Assembly: GCA_013298075.1 (NCBI GenBank)
Contig: JAAFJG010000032.1
Coordinates: 1 to 48,329 of the forward strand
Reading direction: 5' to 3'
Length of the DNA: 48,329 nt
Source of the DNA: Cytophagales bacterium
GTDB lineage: Bacteria > Bacteroidota > Bacteroidia > Cytophagales > Microscillaceae
Part shown: piece after piece, positions 8,291 to 17,899 of the stretch
How the letters are laid out: each line of letters starts with the position of its first letter
How positions within the stretch are numbered: position 1 is the stretch's first letter
Notes under the pieces: generated by a model
What the model saw: the letters and a program-made list of their open reading frames with translations, nothing else
What the model was told of the DNA's origin: nothing
Databases searched by the model: none
Made by a program: the position numbers and the translations under genes

Positions 8291-8887
8291 TCATCTTCCA
8301 TCTTCTGCTGCATTTTCATTCGATTTAACAGGCAAAATAATATCTTCTTTGTCAAAAGTTTCCAATAAAATCTCTATCAAAAAAAACATTTTTTCTGATT
8401 GAGGTTTTTTAAATAATCGATTTTGTTCCGCCTCAAGATTGATTTGAGATTGTAGAATAATATTTTGAATTTCAATTTCCCATTGACTAATTTTAGGTTT
8501 TAATTTTGCTAAATGTATTTGCCAATTTTTTTCATATTTTTGGGCTAATTTATCTGCTTCTAACCCATGTAGTTTATCATCTTTTTGTAAATTATCCCAA
8601 ATATCCATTATATTAGGCGTATTTTCGGGATCGAGTGTGAGCCATTTCTTTTTTTCTATTTGATATTTTTTTCTATTTTGTGCTAATGCTGTCCATTTTT
8701 CGTAGTCTTGTTTTGAGAACTTTTTTAGTAATTCTGTTCTTTCATTTTTGAGAATAGGAAATATATTTTCTTGCGAATATTTATTTATTTTTTTGATGAT
8801 AAGCAACGTATTTGAGTTATTTTCTTGCCCAAATACACATAAAATTTGACTCCAAAAAACAAATAAAGCAACCAATTTTACGAACAT
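8291..8887 (-). CDS. Small secreted protein of unknown function
   Basis: 198 residues from the ATG at 8887. A longer reading from a TTG at 8929 would overlap the promoter box and spoil the signal peptide, so I reject it. MFVKLVALFVFWSQILCVFG is a typical signal peptide. The mature part is rich in Lys, Glu, Gln and Trp with long helices (KKWLTLDPEN, AKLKPKISQWEIEIQN) and probably forms coiled coils. No family recognised. Monocistronic, with its own -7 box at 8926-8934. Confidence 0.65.
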   Translation of the reverse strand: MFVKLVALFVFWSQILCVFGQENNSNTLLIIKKINKYSQENIFPILKNERTELLKKFSKQDYEKWTALAQNRKKYQIEKKKWLTLDPENTPNIMDIWDNLQKDDKLHGLEADKLAQKYEKNWQIHLAKLKPKISQWEIEIQNIILQSQINLEAEQNRLFKKPQSEKMFFLIEILLETFDKEDIILPVKSNENAAEDGR

Positions 8888-8925
8888 AATTTTAAGTAAA
8901 TTAAATTTTAGAAATGATTTATTGT

Positions 8926-8934
8926 GCAAATATA
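8926..8934 (-). promoter_or_regulatory. Candidate -7 promoter box for the 8887 gene
   Basis: On the minus strand the box reads TATATTTGC, matching TAnnTTTGy, about 40 bases before the ATG at 8887. No clear TTTG at -33. Confidence 0.5.
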
Positions 8935-9051
8935 CGCATAAAAAATAAATAAATAAAAATTAATTTTTTTGTGGTTTTATGGATTTGCTTTTTTTGGTTC
9001 TTAGGAAATCTGTGCGGAAAAAAAATTTTTTCAAATGTATTTTTTGAATTG

Positions 9052-9071
9052 CCTCCAGATTTATCTGGAGG
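9052..9071. other. Perfect 8-bp stem hairpin with four-base loop
   Basis: CCTCCAGA (9052-9059) pairs with TCTGGAGG (9064-9071) around TTTA. It lacks a clear T-run on either strand, so it is at best a weak terminator between the giant gene and the 8887 gene. The rest of 8935-9447 is AT-rich with no supported gene. Confidence 0.45.
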
Positions 9072-9447
9072 ATAATAAAAAAATTCAATTCTTGGTTTTA
9101 GCCAAAATCTCCGCACTTTTCAAATTAGAGTTTTTTAAATAAATGCCATTTCTATTCATACAGAAGAAAATTATATCCGCAATAATTTCCCATGAACCAA
9201 ATATTTTTTCCATAGCTTTCAAGAAATAATAAAATATTTTTCAGTAATTATACCATAATTTGATGTAAAAAACATTTCCACACTTTTAATTACAATAACA
9301 AATAACTTAGAAAAAACAGACTATAAAAAAATAAATTTAATATATATTTTGGTTATTGCTGTGCCAAAATATATAAAAACTATCAATTAATGCAATCGTT
9401 TGCAATAAATCTTACATCTGACTTCCCTCACTACTTTTTTAGTTTAG

Positions 9448-9533
9448 AATTTTTGTTAAAATAAAATTTATCAAATGATTTTGCCAATAAACTCTCAAAT
9501 TTTAATGATAATACTCATTTTTAAAAATAGGGT
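9448..9533. repeat. 86-bp direct repeat, left copy, bounding the giant-gene island
   Basis: 82 of 86 positions match the copy at 17385-17470 in the same orientation. The four differences cluster in a short stretch; the last 55 bases, from TTTTGCCAATAAACTC to AAAATAGGGT, are identical. Weaker similarity extends upstream to ATCTGAC (9416 and 17361). The copy lies 106 bases beyond the stop codon of the 2370-residue gene. It is a candidate attachment site, element end or shared regulatory sequence. Confidence 0.9.
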
Positions 9534-9639
9534 CTGGAAAGTTCGTTGATGATATTAGTTATCAAATACCTTGAAGATGGTCATTTGGGGTGGATAATTA
9601 AGTTATGAAAATTAGGATAATTATTTTCTCATATTTTAC

Positions 9640-12600
9640 TTAAAAACTATCCTTTCCTATACCTTTTGGTATAATTTTAATTTTATGTATTCCCTGAATT
9701 ATTGAATTTATATTATGAATATCCATTTTTTCAACCCCATATAAATTTTTTACGTGTTGTTCTTCTTCTTGAAAATTAAAAATACTTGGATAACTCGCAT
9801 TGTGCATCTTTAATACATATTTTATTGTGTCGGAATTTTTTTTATCTTTCACTTGTTCAGAAAAACTTCTTTCAACTAATATATAGGTTATTTGTTTTCT
9901 TTTATTTTTATTATTTGATGGGACATTGATTTTATACTTAGAATATGGAAAATCATTGTTAGCCTCCATTCCATTAAATAAATTAGGATTAAAATTAAAA
10001 ATTCTTTTTATGGTTTCGAATTGTATTTCTATTTTTCTCTTTACTTTATCAGGTTCGTTATTCATTGTTTTTAAAACAGCATAACCTTTTGACAAAATAT
10101 CAAAATAAGTATCTTCTGGTATATATTTAGTGATATTAGTAAATCCCGGATTTATTCCTCCTTGTGCTATGGAGGTAATTACTATTTTATTGTAAACGTC
10201 AACATTTATGGCTCTTAATTCTTCTAACCCGTTTACAACTTTATCTTCATATTCTACATCTTCTCCCTGATCATTCATTCTAAATCTATTGCCATAAACC
10301 TGTGAATCCCAGATTAGATTTTCGTCCTTGTCATATTTTTTAGGCAATTTTACTTCTTCATCTACTATAAGATGTTTTAAAAAATAATTATTGGGGTATT
10401 CTTTTTTTAAATCTATTAATTTTTTCACAAGGTCTCTTGCTATTACTCCTGTAACAAAAACATTTAGTTTTTCTTCTGTTGAATTATATTGTTTTTTTAA
10501 TCCTTCCACCAAAATAAAATTAATAAATCCATTATCAACCGCTTGTCTTACTCTTTCTTTTTCAAATCGATCGTTTTTATTTTGTGTCATTTGTATTTTA
10601 ATATTATCTAATATTTGTTTATACTCTTCAGATTGGGTTATAAAAATACAACCTATTCCCTTCATTGTTTTCTTTTGGTATTCTACAAGAGAATTTATAT
10701 GAGACGGCACTGTTTTACTATTTTGAATATTACTTTTTTTATCCAATAATATTTGTAAAGAGTTTATACTTTTACCAATTCCTTTTGTATCAGGAGAATT
10801 TATACTTATTTTATCTTTAAGTGTCTGAGCAAGAGATTTTAGTTCAAAAAATGTTTTTGCTATCAGCCTTGTTGTTGGATTCGATTCGTTATTAAATTCT
10901 TGTTTTAATGCATACAATACACTTACATATTCAATATATCCCGAATTTCTATTAAATGATGAGGGCGTTTCATTCCTATACAAAGACGTTAATTTTTCTT
11001 CCCTATTTAATATTTTTTTTATTACATCACTTCTCATAATTTTTATGACATTAGTAAATGGTATTCCCATCATTAACATTGTGCAGATAACTTCATTAGT
11101 TATTAACGACCCATTCATATATAAAACAAATGGATCTTTAATAGCACCTATGTTGCCTGACATCATACATGAGAGATTATCCATAATTAACATACCCGTA
11201 AGGTCTTTTGCTTTATCAAACTTGATAATAGGTGTACCATAATTATCTTTTTGAATTATTGACTCAAAAATTTCAAATGCAGTCCCTTTAAATATATCAT
11301 TCGAATAATTTTTAAATACATCACTTATCTTTATAAACCACCCCTCTCTTTGTGCGTTTTGTAGAGCCGTAATAAACACCGCTATTTGACCTACGCCTAA
11401 TGTACTATTGACGTAATCTATTTTTTTACGAGCATTAACCTCAAGATTTAATACTTGACTTTTCGTCATTGTATCAGCCTTTTTAATTTCTGTCTGTAAA
11501 TCTTCATTTTTACTAATAAAAAAATCATCTGTCGGTAAAAAGTTATAAACTTTAAAATCATCACTAAGCATACGAGCCACAAACACTTCAAGTATTTCAT
11601 TTTGATAATAAGATAAAGGTTTAGGAGAACCAAGAGATTTATATTCACCATCTAATATTTGCTTTTTGGTTTTATTATATTCCATATTGTAAATTTTATT
11701 GGCTACATTTTGGACTATATCTTTTGCTTTTTCCTCTGTAGTTCTTTTATCGTTTTTATCTTCTTGTTTAGGGTTTATTGCGTCTTCAATTTGAGATTTA
11801 ATATTATTTACAAATGCCTTTTCTTCTGGCATAATAGCACTTAATTCTTGAATATAACTATCAGGGTCTGATAAATCTAATGTTTCAGGACCAGACGATA
11901 ATTTATCTACATCAATTTTTACTTTTTTCAATAATTTCTTGACTTTCTTTTTATTTTCACCCCAATATTCCTCTTGTAAAGTTTCTTGTGATGCTTTAGT
12001 CATACTCATAATAATACCATCTTTTGTGATATGAACATTATTCAAATAAATATTAAAACTATCAATATCAAAATCAGAGCCTGACACTGCGACGATTTCT
12101 TTAAATAGCACTATATACTTATTTATGGGGTGTAAAAACTCTTTAATTCTTACAACACTACTACTACTTGTTAATTGGGAAGGAATCCTATAACCAACGG
12201 TGGTAATAATCTTTAAAAACTCTTTTTGCTCTTCTGTTAAAGACCCTTCTTGGTCTTTTTCTACCATGTCTAATATAGACGCTATTTCTTCATTTATCGC
12301 TTCAAGAGGGTCTTTTAGGTCTTCTTCTTTTTTAAGTCCATCACGCTTATTTATTCTTTCCGCTAAGGCTTCAGCGTAGCGTATTAGTTTTTCTGGTAAT
12401 GGTATTGCTACTTCTGCTGGTAAAAACTTACCTTTTGGAGTAGTCCTATAAAATTTTAGATAGTCTATATCTTTAAAATAATCAACGGCTGATACTTGTG
12501 CTAACTTCTCTCCTGATCTTTTCTCTTTTATTATTTTTTTATCGACCATCCCTGTTATTGCTGACTCTAATTTATCTTTTACTGCAAGTAAGTCTATTTT

Positions 12601-15600
12601 GTAGCCTAATTCTTTCATTTTTAAAAGACTTATTCTTGCGTTATCGCTAAGATCTTTATCTTCTGCTATGTCATTGTATATAGTCTGAAATAAAGCGTCT
12701 TTGTCAGCAATAGTAAAGTCATCACCATTTTCAAACAACCCAAGAGCCTCTTTAACGTCATTCCAACCACGTCTTATTATTTCTTCTTTGGCGTTGTTAA
12801 ACCTGTTATAATCTTGAGTTCTACCACTTGAATTATTGGTATCTTCACTGTGAAAATTAGTCCAAGCAATTTTGTTAGGCTGTGTTCCCGCTATAATTTT
12901 CCCTTTGTAATCTCCCGACTGCACTTGCTGCTCTCCAAATAAGCCCCAATCAATGACAGCGTCAAGAGTGGTTTGCCCGTCTTCTGTTTTAGTTTCATAA
13001 TTACTAAAATCAGGGAATTTCATTGCTTCACTTGAGCCATAAAAAGCGTACCCCTCTGTGATAAACAATCTATCAAGTTTCGCTTTTAATGGTGACTTTG
13101 CTGCTTCACCCCAAATTGGAATATGAATCATGGCGGAGGTCTTTAAGTTCCCCATTCTTTGCATTTCGTTGGTTTTGTCAGCGTTGATACTACCAATATA
13201 TTGTGGTTTTTGTGATGCAATCCCCGTAAATGACCCTTGAATCTTTCGTAAAATTCTAAGAGGGAGTGGCTTCTTTGATCTGTAGTGATATTCTACGTCC
13301 TGAAATAAGTTCTCGTCTTGCTTTGTCCAATTACCATGCTCAAGTTTAAAGTGCCTATAAGCGTCATAAGACATGTACCCTTGAGCATCGGATAATTTCA
13401 TTCCTTTGTAAGCCCCTTCTACTTTGGCTTTGATAATTGCTTTGTTCTTGGCTTTTTGTTCAGGGTCTTTAATATTAGCATTTACCACTTTTTCAAACAT
13501 TTCTGCTATGGTATTTATCAAAGACTCGTCAGAATCAGTCTCTGGCTCTTTGTAGATTTTTATCTTGGCGAACTTGCTAAAAGTAGGGTCAGTACTTTTT
13601 ACTCCTCTATGTGTCCTAAAGTACCTCTTTTTGTGCCAACTTTCGCTTAATTCCCCTATTTTAACCAAGTAATTAAGTTCCAAGTATAATTTTTCGTCAC
13701 TTCTTGGCATAGTTTTACTTGAGGTAGGAATAGAAAGACGCTTAAAAAAGGCTTTTGTGTCTGATAATTCCATCGAGTTTATACCTGCGATAAGTGCCGA
13801 TTCATATTTCATGACGAAGTTTATATGAACAAGCATTTTTAAAAGAGGTCTTATTTGAGAGGCTTCTCCCCCGTCATCTGTTAGAAAAGCACCATTCATT
13901 GACAAAGTGGTTTCCCCTCCTGCTTGAGTAATAACTTTTTTTTCTATTAGTTTTTGTTGAAGATTATCGACACTATCTTCTAAAAACATTTTAAATTTCT
14001 CTTTTGGCGTTCTATTTTTAAAATTTGAGTCAGTATATTGCTCGTCAATAGTCTCAAGAATCCCTTTGAATTTTGTTTTATGAGAAGCAAAGTTTGCCTT
14101 AGTTTTATATTCTAACTCTCCTTTTAAAGCCTCTTCAAACCAAGTATCTCGTGCTTGATGAAGTTTATATCGTGATGCAAATTCAAGATCATCTAAATCT
14201 AATTCATCTTCAGGTAAACGTCCTAGATTATTGATATTATCATTCCACGTCATTTTCATCATAAATTCAAGACTTCTATTTGCGGCTCTTGGAAAAGGAA
14301 TATAACCATTCATGACAAGATCCATACTTGCTCTTAATAAGTCTGTTTCATTTATGTCACTAAATGTCACACCTTCAGCCCCACGTTTAACTCCTTGCAT
14401 TAAATCTACCTCATACTTGGTGCCATATTTCATAGCACTCTCTAAACTATGGTTACGATATGTGACTTTTCCATTCTCATCCACAGTCATAAACATAGGG
14501 TTGTAATAAATATCGGGGATTTTAAGTTTTAAGAGGTCTAATCTTTTCTTTTCTCTAAGTGCCACATTAGGCTCCATCTGATATGTCGTTACCCCATTAT
14601 CTTCTTTATATGTGCCTTTTTCTACCACGTGGTTTAGCATTGCTACTCTTTGTGATAGGAAATTATTCAAAGTTAAGGCATAGGCTTTTTTACTGTCAAA
14701 AGTGTTGACGGTGTGATTTACGGCGTGTTTGCTAAAAGGGACAATTTCTCGTGCTATATTTTTAAGTTCAGAGTAAATATTATATTCTCCTGTGGTATAT
14801 TGCTCCGCTTTATTATAAATATTTACTGACTTAAAGTTTAAACCTTTTTTTATTACTTTTCCATTTTTAGTATTATCTCTTGGTATTACTTCTGTGATTC
14901 TTGTAAAAATCTCTTGTATTTTAGTCAAAGCGTTGAAAGCATCTTGATTAAGTATAGGATAATTTAAAGGAGATAAACTTGACCCTTGTTCTTCTGCTTT
15001 CTTTCTTTCCATCAATCTATTGTGTTCTTTTACTAACACAGCAGGTAGAGTTATACCTAACATTTCAAAATCAGAAGGAATTGGGGTATAAAAAACATTA
15101 TAAGCAGGCAAATTAATGTTTTCATCTTCTTTTAAATTAGAAGTTTTATAGAGATAATTACTCGCATATTCTGACAATAGTAACTCTACTTTAGTGTCGG
15201 CTGATTGATTAACTATCTCTGATTCTACGGCTCCTTTTCCTTTAAGAGTCAAAAACGTCATATTATAACGAGCAAGACTAAAATGAGAAGCAAAACTTGT
15301 TCTAATGATGTTATCATTGAAGTTAAAAGGAATTTCATAAGTACTACGTTCTAATTGGTTGATTAAACTATAAAACCACGGTTGATCACTTAAATCACGT
15401 TTCATTTTCCATATCATCTCTGTTAAGTCATTGGGCATATTAGACAAGGCTTGTCCAATTCTATTTGCTACTTCATTGTAGTCAGCATATATAGGTGATC
15501 CTAATTCATTTCGCTCCCCTGTCTTTAAAGTTGATAGTAATATTTTCACAGCACGAGGAATCCTATTTTTACTATCACTAAAGATACTTTCTTGAAAAGC

Positions 15601-16752
15601 ACTACCTTTACCTCCTGTGTTTTCCTCGTTTATTTCTATGTCTTCTTCAAGTGCTTCTTGTCTTTGTTTTTCTTTTTTCATCTCACTTTCCTCAAAAGAT
15701 ATTTGCATTTTTTTCAGGTATTTTTGGTGAAAATCACGAATTTTCCCTTCTGCTTCTCCAGTTGCGTCAAATGATATATTATTAGGATTATATAAAAGTT
15801 GATAGAACTTTTCAAATCTTTCTTTCTTAGAAGGGTCTGATGTTTGCTCATATTTATCTAATATATTATTATTTAACTGTGCTTTTACTGATTCTGCAAT
15901 TTTATAATAAGTAAATATTTCAGTTCTATCAAAAGCATCTAATATTCCCATATAAAGCATTTTCTCCATAAACAAGGTATGATAAGACTCCATAAACAAA
16001 TGGGTATCTTCAGGAGGATAACTATATTCTTTTTCAGTACCATCTTCATACTCAACTATTAAATCATTAAACCTACTATCAAAACTATTACTAATAGCAT
16101 GACTACTAATATTAAAAGTTTTATTCTTTATTTTAGAACAAATACTATCAATATTATCTCCCACAAAGAGCCACTTTAAAAACTTTATAATCTTATCAAA
16201 AATAGAGTGTCCTTTATCTTCGGCAAGCATATATTCACGAAAATCCTCCGCTAATTTTTCTTCTGCTTCTAAATCGGAATATTTCTGACCGTCTTTTTGT
16301 CGCACCTCGGTATAGAGTTTTTGACGTTCTTTTTCATTGAGAGTCATTTGCGACACGACGTGAAAAGCCTCGTGATAAACGGTGCCTTTACTTGCTAAAT
16401 CACTTATTATCACTTGTCCTTGTCTATTCAGATGTCCGAAGGCATTACTATTGACAAGCCCTTGTATCACACTAAATTCGACATTAGGGAACTTATTTTT
16501 AAACCAAGATTCTGCTTCTTGAAAGTTTTCCTGTTCTTTTTGAGTGATTTCCTTTAAATTCCATTTATCGCCTTTGTTATTATATATCACTACTTCGTTG
16601 TCTTCCATAACAAAGAGAGGGAGACTTTCATCTCCCTTCCAATCTTTGAAATTAGAAGTTTCCATTAAATTCCCCACGTAATACATGCTATCGATACCAT
16701 AGCGATTAAGTATCGCATTGTATATGGGAAGATTTTTATTGAAACAATTCAT
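9640..16752 (-). CDS. Giant protein related to crAss-like phage virion RNA polymerase, with N-terminal zincin motif
   Basis: 2370 residues, uninterrupted. Residues 1560-1564 read DFDID inside VSGSDFDIDSFNIY, the DFDxD signature that holds catalytic magnesium in multisubunit-type polymerases and marks the virion-packaged RNA polymerases of crAss-like phages (phi14:2 enzyme, 2180 residues, is the characterised example). Upstream segments such as SDAQGYMSYDAYRHF and KTSAMIHIP are conserved-looking blocks that I think belong to the same core. The N-terminal ~180 residues carry HEAFH at 127-131 and Glu165/Glu169 in EEKLAEDFREYM, a metallopeptidase pattern common in large phage and mobile-element proteins. 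In phages this enzyme enters the cell with DNA and transcribes early genes. Here it has no virion partners; an intact 7.1-kb frame suggests recent arrival or selection. Alternative: an unrelated polyvalent mobile-element protein with a chance DFDxD. Confidence 0.75.
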   Translation of the reverse strand: MNCFNKNLPIYNAILNRYGIDSMYYVGNLMETSNFKDWKGDESLPLFVMEDNEVVIYNNKGDKWNLKEITQKEQENFQEAESWFKNKFPNVEFSVIQGLVNSNAFGHLNRQGQVIISDLASKGTVYHEAFHVVSQMTLNEKERQKLYTEVRQKDGQKYSDLEAEEKLAEDFREYMLAEDKGHSIFDKIIKFLKWLFVGDNIDSICSKIKNKTFNISSHAISNSFDSRFNDLIVEYEDGTEKEYSYPPEDTHLFMESYHTLFMEKMLYMGILDAFDRTEIFTYYKIAESVKAQLNNNILDKYEQTSDPSKKERFEKFYQLLYNPNNISFDATGEAEGKIRDFHQKYLKKMQISFEESEMKKEKQRQEALEEDIEINEENTGGKGSAFQESIFSDSKNRIPRAVKILLSTLKTGERNELGSPIYADYNEVANRIGQALSNMPNDLTEMIWKMKRDLSDQPWFYSLINQLERSTYEIPFNFNDNIIRTSFASHFSLARYNMTFLTLKGKGAVESEIVNQSADTKVELLLSEYASNYLYKTSNLKEDENINLPAYNVFYTPIPSDFEMLGITLPAVLVKEHNRLMERKKAEEQGSSLSPLNYPILNQDAFNALTKIQEIFTRITEVIPRDNTKNGKVIKKGLNFKSVNIYNKAEQYTTGEYNIYSELKNIAREIVPFSKHAVNHTVNTFDSKKAYALTLNNFLSQRVAMLNHVVEKGTYKEDNGVTTYQMEPNVALREKKRLDLLKLKIPDIYYNPMFMTVDENGKVTYRNHSLESAMKYGTKYEVDLMQGVKRGAEGVTFSDINETDLLRASMDLVMNGYIPFPRAANRSLEFMMKMTWNDNINNLGRLPEDELDLDDLEFASRYKLHQARDTWFEEALKGELEYKTKANFASHKTKFKGILETIDEQYTDSNFKNRTPKEKFKMFLEDSVDNLQQKLIEKKVITQAGGETTLSMNGAFLTDDGGEASQIRPLLKMLVHINFVMKYESALIAGINSMELSDTKAFFKRLSIPTSSKTMPRSDEKLYLELNYLVKIGELSESWHKKRYFRTHRGVKSTDPTFSKFAKIKIYKEPETDSDESLINTIAEMFEKVVNANIKDPEQKAKNKAIIKAKVEGAYKGMKLSDAQGYMSYDAYRHFKLEHGNWTKQDENLFQDVEYHYRSKKPLPLRILRKIQGSFTGIASQKPQYIGSINADKTNEMQRMGNLKTSAMIHIPIWGEAAKSPLKAKLDRLFITEGYAFYGSSEAMKFPDFSNYETKTEDGQTTLDAVIDWGLFGEQQVQSGDYKGKIIAGTQPNKIAWTNFHSEDTNNSSGRTQDYNRFNNAKEEIIRRGWNDVKEALGLFENGDDFTIADKDALFQTIYNDIAEDKDLSDNARISLLKMKELGYKIDLLAVKDKLESAITGMVDKKIIKEKRSGEKLAQVSAVDYFKDIDYLKFYRTTPKGKFLPAEVAIPLPEKLIRYAEALAERINKRDGLKKEEDLKDPLEAINEEIASILDMVEKDQEGSLTEEQKEFLKIITTVGYRIPSQLTSSSSVVRIKEFLHPINKYIVLFKEIVAVSGSDFDIDSFNIYLNNVHITKDGIIMSMTKASQETLQEEYWGENKKKVKKLLKKVKIDVDKLSSGPETLDLSDPDSYIQELSAIMPEEKAFVNNIKSQIEDAINPKQEDKNDKRTTEEKAKDIVQNVANKIYNMEYNKTKKQILDGEYKSLGSPKPLSYYQNEILEVFVARMLSDDFKVYNFLPTDDFFISKNEDLQTEIKKADTMTKSQVLNLEVNARKKIDYVNSTLGVGQIAVFITALQNAQREGWFIKISDVFKNYSNDIFKGTAFEIFESIIQKDNYGTPIIKFDKAKDLTGMLIMDNLSCMMSGNIGAIKDPFVLYMNGSLITNEVICTMLMMGIPFTNVIKIMRSDVIKKILNREEKLTSLYRNETPSSFNRNSGYIEYVSVLYALKQEFNNESNPTTRLIAKTFFELKSLAQTLKDKISINSPDTKGIGKSINSLQILLDKKSNIQNSKTVPSHINSLVEYQKKTMKGIGCIFITQSEEYKQILDNIKIQMTQNKNDRFEKERVRQAVDNGFINFILVEGLKKQYNSTEEKLNVFVTGVIARDLVKKLIDLKKEYPNNYFLKHLIVDEEVKLPKKYDKDENLIWDSQVYGNRFRMNDQGEDVEYEDKVVNGLEELRAINVDVYNKIVITSIAQGGINPGFTNITKYIPEDTYFDILSKGYAVLKTMNNEPDKVKRKIEIQFETIKRIFNFNPNLFNGMEANNDFPYSKYKINVPSNNKNKRKQITYILVERSFSEQVKDKKNSDTIKYVLKMHNASYPSIFNFQEEEQHVKNLYGVEKMDIHNINSIIQGIHKIKIIPKGIGKDSF

Positions 16753-16757
16753 TTTAT

Positions 16758-17099
16758 TTATGATAAATTACAGTCTTTTTTCTGTTGCTCAACTTCTTTC
16801 ATAGCCTTAACTATTTCTTGTTCTAAAGGAGTAAAAGTACTTTCCATTATGTCTTCTTCTTCCATCTTTTTTCTTACCTTGGTACTTTTTTGAATAGCCT
16901 CTTCATTGCTTTGTGGCTCTTTAGTTTCTTTTTTAGGTTTTGCTTTTATTTCTTTTGATGAAATTACAATAGGATTAACTGTTGACATAGGTGTATTATT
17001 AACTTCAACACTTTTTGTTGATTCTTGTTTTGTTTCTTCTTGGGCAACTTCATTAACCTTATTGGCTAATTCTTTTTCTATTTTAGATGTTTCAGTCAT
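16758..17099 (-). CDS. Small charged protein preceding the phage-type RNA polymerase
   Basis: 113 residues, very rich in Lys, Glu, Gln, Thr and Ser (ELANKVNEVAQEETKQES, KAKPKKETKEPQ). It has no signal peptide or membrane segment and is probably disordered apart from C-terminal helical stretches (LEQEIVKAMKEVEQQKKD). Its stop is five bases from the start of the giant gene, so the two are surely co-transcribed and perhaps translationally coupled. A chaperone-like, packaging or inhibitory partner of the polymerase is conceivable but has no sequence support. No family recognised. Confidence 0.7.
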   Translation of the reverse strand: MTETSKIEKELANKVNEVAQEETKQESTKSVEVNNTPMSTVNPIVISSKEIKAKPKKETKEPQSNEEAIQKSTKVRKKMEEEDIMESTFTPLEQEIVKAMKEVEQQKKDCNLS

Positions 17100-17155
17100 T
17101 TTTTTAATATTTTCGTAAATTTTTATTAGACAAATTATGCGGTTTCAATCTCGTT

Positions 17156-17164
17156 GCAAATATA
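17156..17164 (-). promoter_or_regulatory. Candidate host-type -7 box for the island operon
   Basis: On the minus strand the box reads TATATTTGC, a full match to the Bacteroidota -7 consensus, about 57 bases before the ATG at 17099. The -33 position is T-rich without an exact TTTG. It lies inside the direct repeats, so the promoter belongs to the island. Confidence 0.5.
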
Positions 17165-17384
17165 TTATATTTTTTTGAAAAAAATGTATATAGAATGAAT
17201 TTATTTCAAATAATTAATTTCTTACAATGAATTTGGAATAGGAATAAAAAATTTAGGTATTATTATTAAAATCGGCTTTCCGCACTCCCGTTTCACTTTA
17301 GAATATTTACTCAAAAAAATATAAATATTTAAAAAATTACGTATAAAGTATATTTAATTTATCTGACAATTTACTCGATTTATT

Positions 17385-17470
17385 AATTTTTGTTAAAATA
17401 AAATTTATTAGATAGTTTTGCCAATAAACTCTCAAATTTTAATGATAATACTCATTTTTAAAAATAGGGT
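17385..17470. repeat. 86-bp direct repeat, right copy, bounding the giant-gene island
   Basis: Partner of the repeat at 9448-9533, 7937 bases away, in the same orientation, with four mismatches clustered at about positions 24-31 of the unit. It sits ~220 bases upstream of the island promoter and 430 bases upstream of actA. Sequences outside the repeats on either side are unrelated. Confidence 0.9.
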
Positions 17471-17899
17471 GCAGAATGTTGAATCTAAATTTATCACATA
17501 AAAAACTACAATAATAACTTTTTCGTAACAATAGTAATAAAAATATATCCAAAAAAATAATATATAATTTAGAATAATTCTAAATAGTTAAGTATCTTTA
17601 AATTTCTTTGATAAAAATTTGTGTTTTTAATGATTGTGAACGAAATTGCAAGCCAAAAGGAATAATATGCGTCTGCTGTTTTTAATCAAGATACCAAGTT
17701 AAAAACTATACCTATATAATCCTTTTAAAAGCCAAATTTTTTTTGTTAGAATAAACAAATAAACAAATAATTTTTGGTGCGTATTTTGAAAGAATATTTT
17801 GATAGATTAAAAAAATGTTAAAATTCCTTTAAAAAATTGTAAAGATTAGTTATAAAAATTAAATCGTAAAAATTAAAAAATAAAATAAACTGTTTTCAG
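17471..17899. other. AT-rich leader region of the act/cox operon
   Basis: No gene is supported here. Near-matches to the -7 consensus (TATTTTGA around 17787 and 17801) are one base off, so I cannot place the operon promoter with confidence, although this is where it should be. Confidence 0.4.

Larger units (their letters stand above)
9448..17470 (-). mobile_element. Putative two-gene island with a crAss-like phage-type RNA polymerase, bounded by 86-bp direct repeats
   Basis: Two same-strand genes (113 and 2370 residues), a minus-strand promoter box and 86-bp direct repeats at the two edges form an ~8.0 kb unit between a small secreted-protein gene and the actA operon. Recombination between the repeats would remove both genes cleanly. 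No integrase, transposase, capsid, portal, terminase or tail gene is present. I infer a remnant, satellite or domesticated fragment of a crAss-like phage; mobility itself is unproven. Confidence 0.5.

Noticed and set aside
8919-9116. 65-codon minus-strand frame upstream of the small secreted-protein gene
   Set aside because: Low complexity, Phe/Lys-rich, overlaps a promoter box and a hairpin, no recognisable start or family.
9448-17470. The island as a complete prophage
   Set aside because: Apart from the polymerase and its small neighbour there is no gene at all between the repeats, so no head, tail, packaging, replication or integrase functions exist.
9448-17470. The 86-bp repeats as terminal inverted repeats of a transposon
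   Set aside because: They are in the same orientation, not inverted, and there is no transposase.
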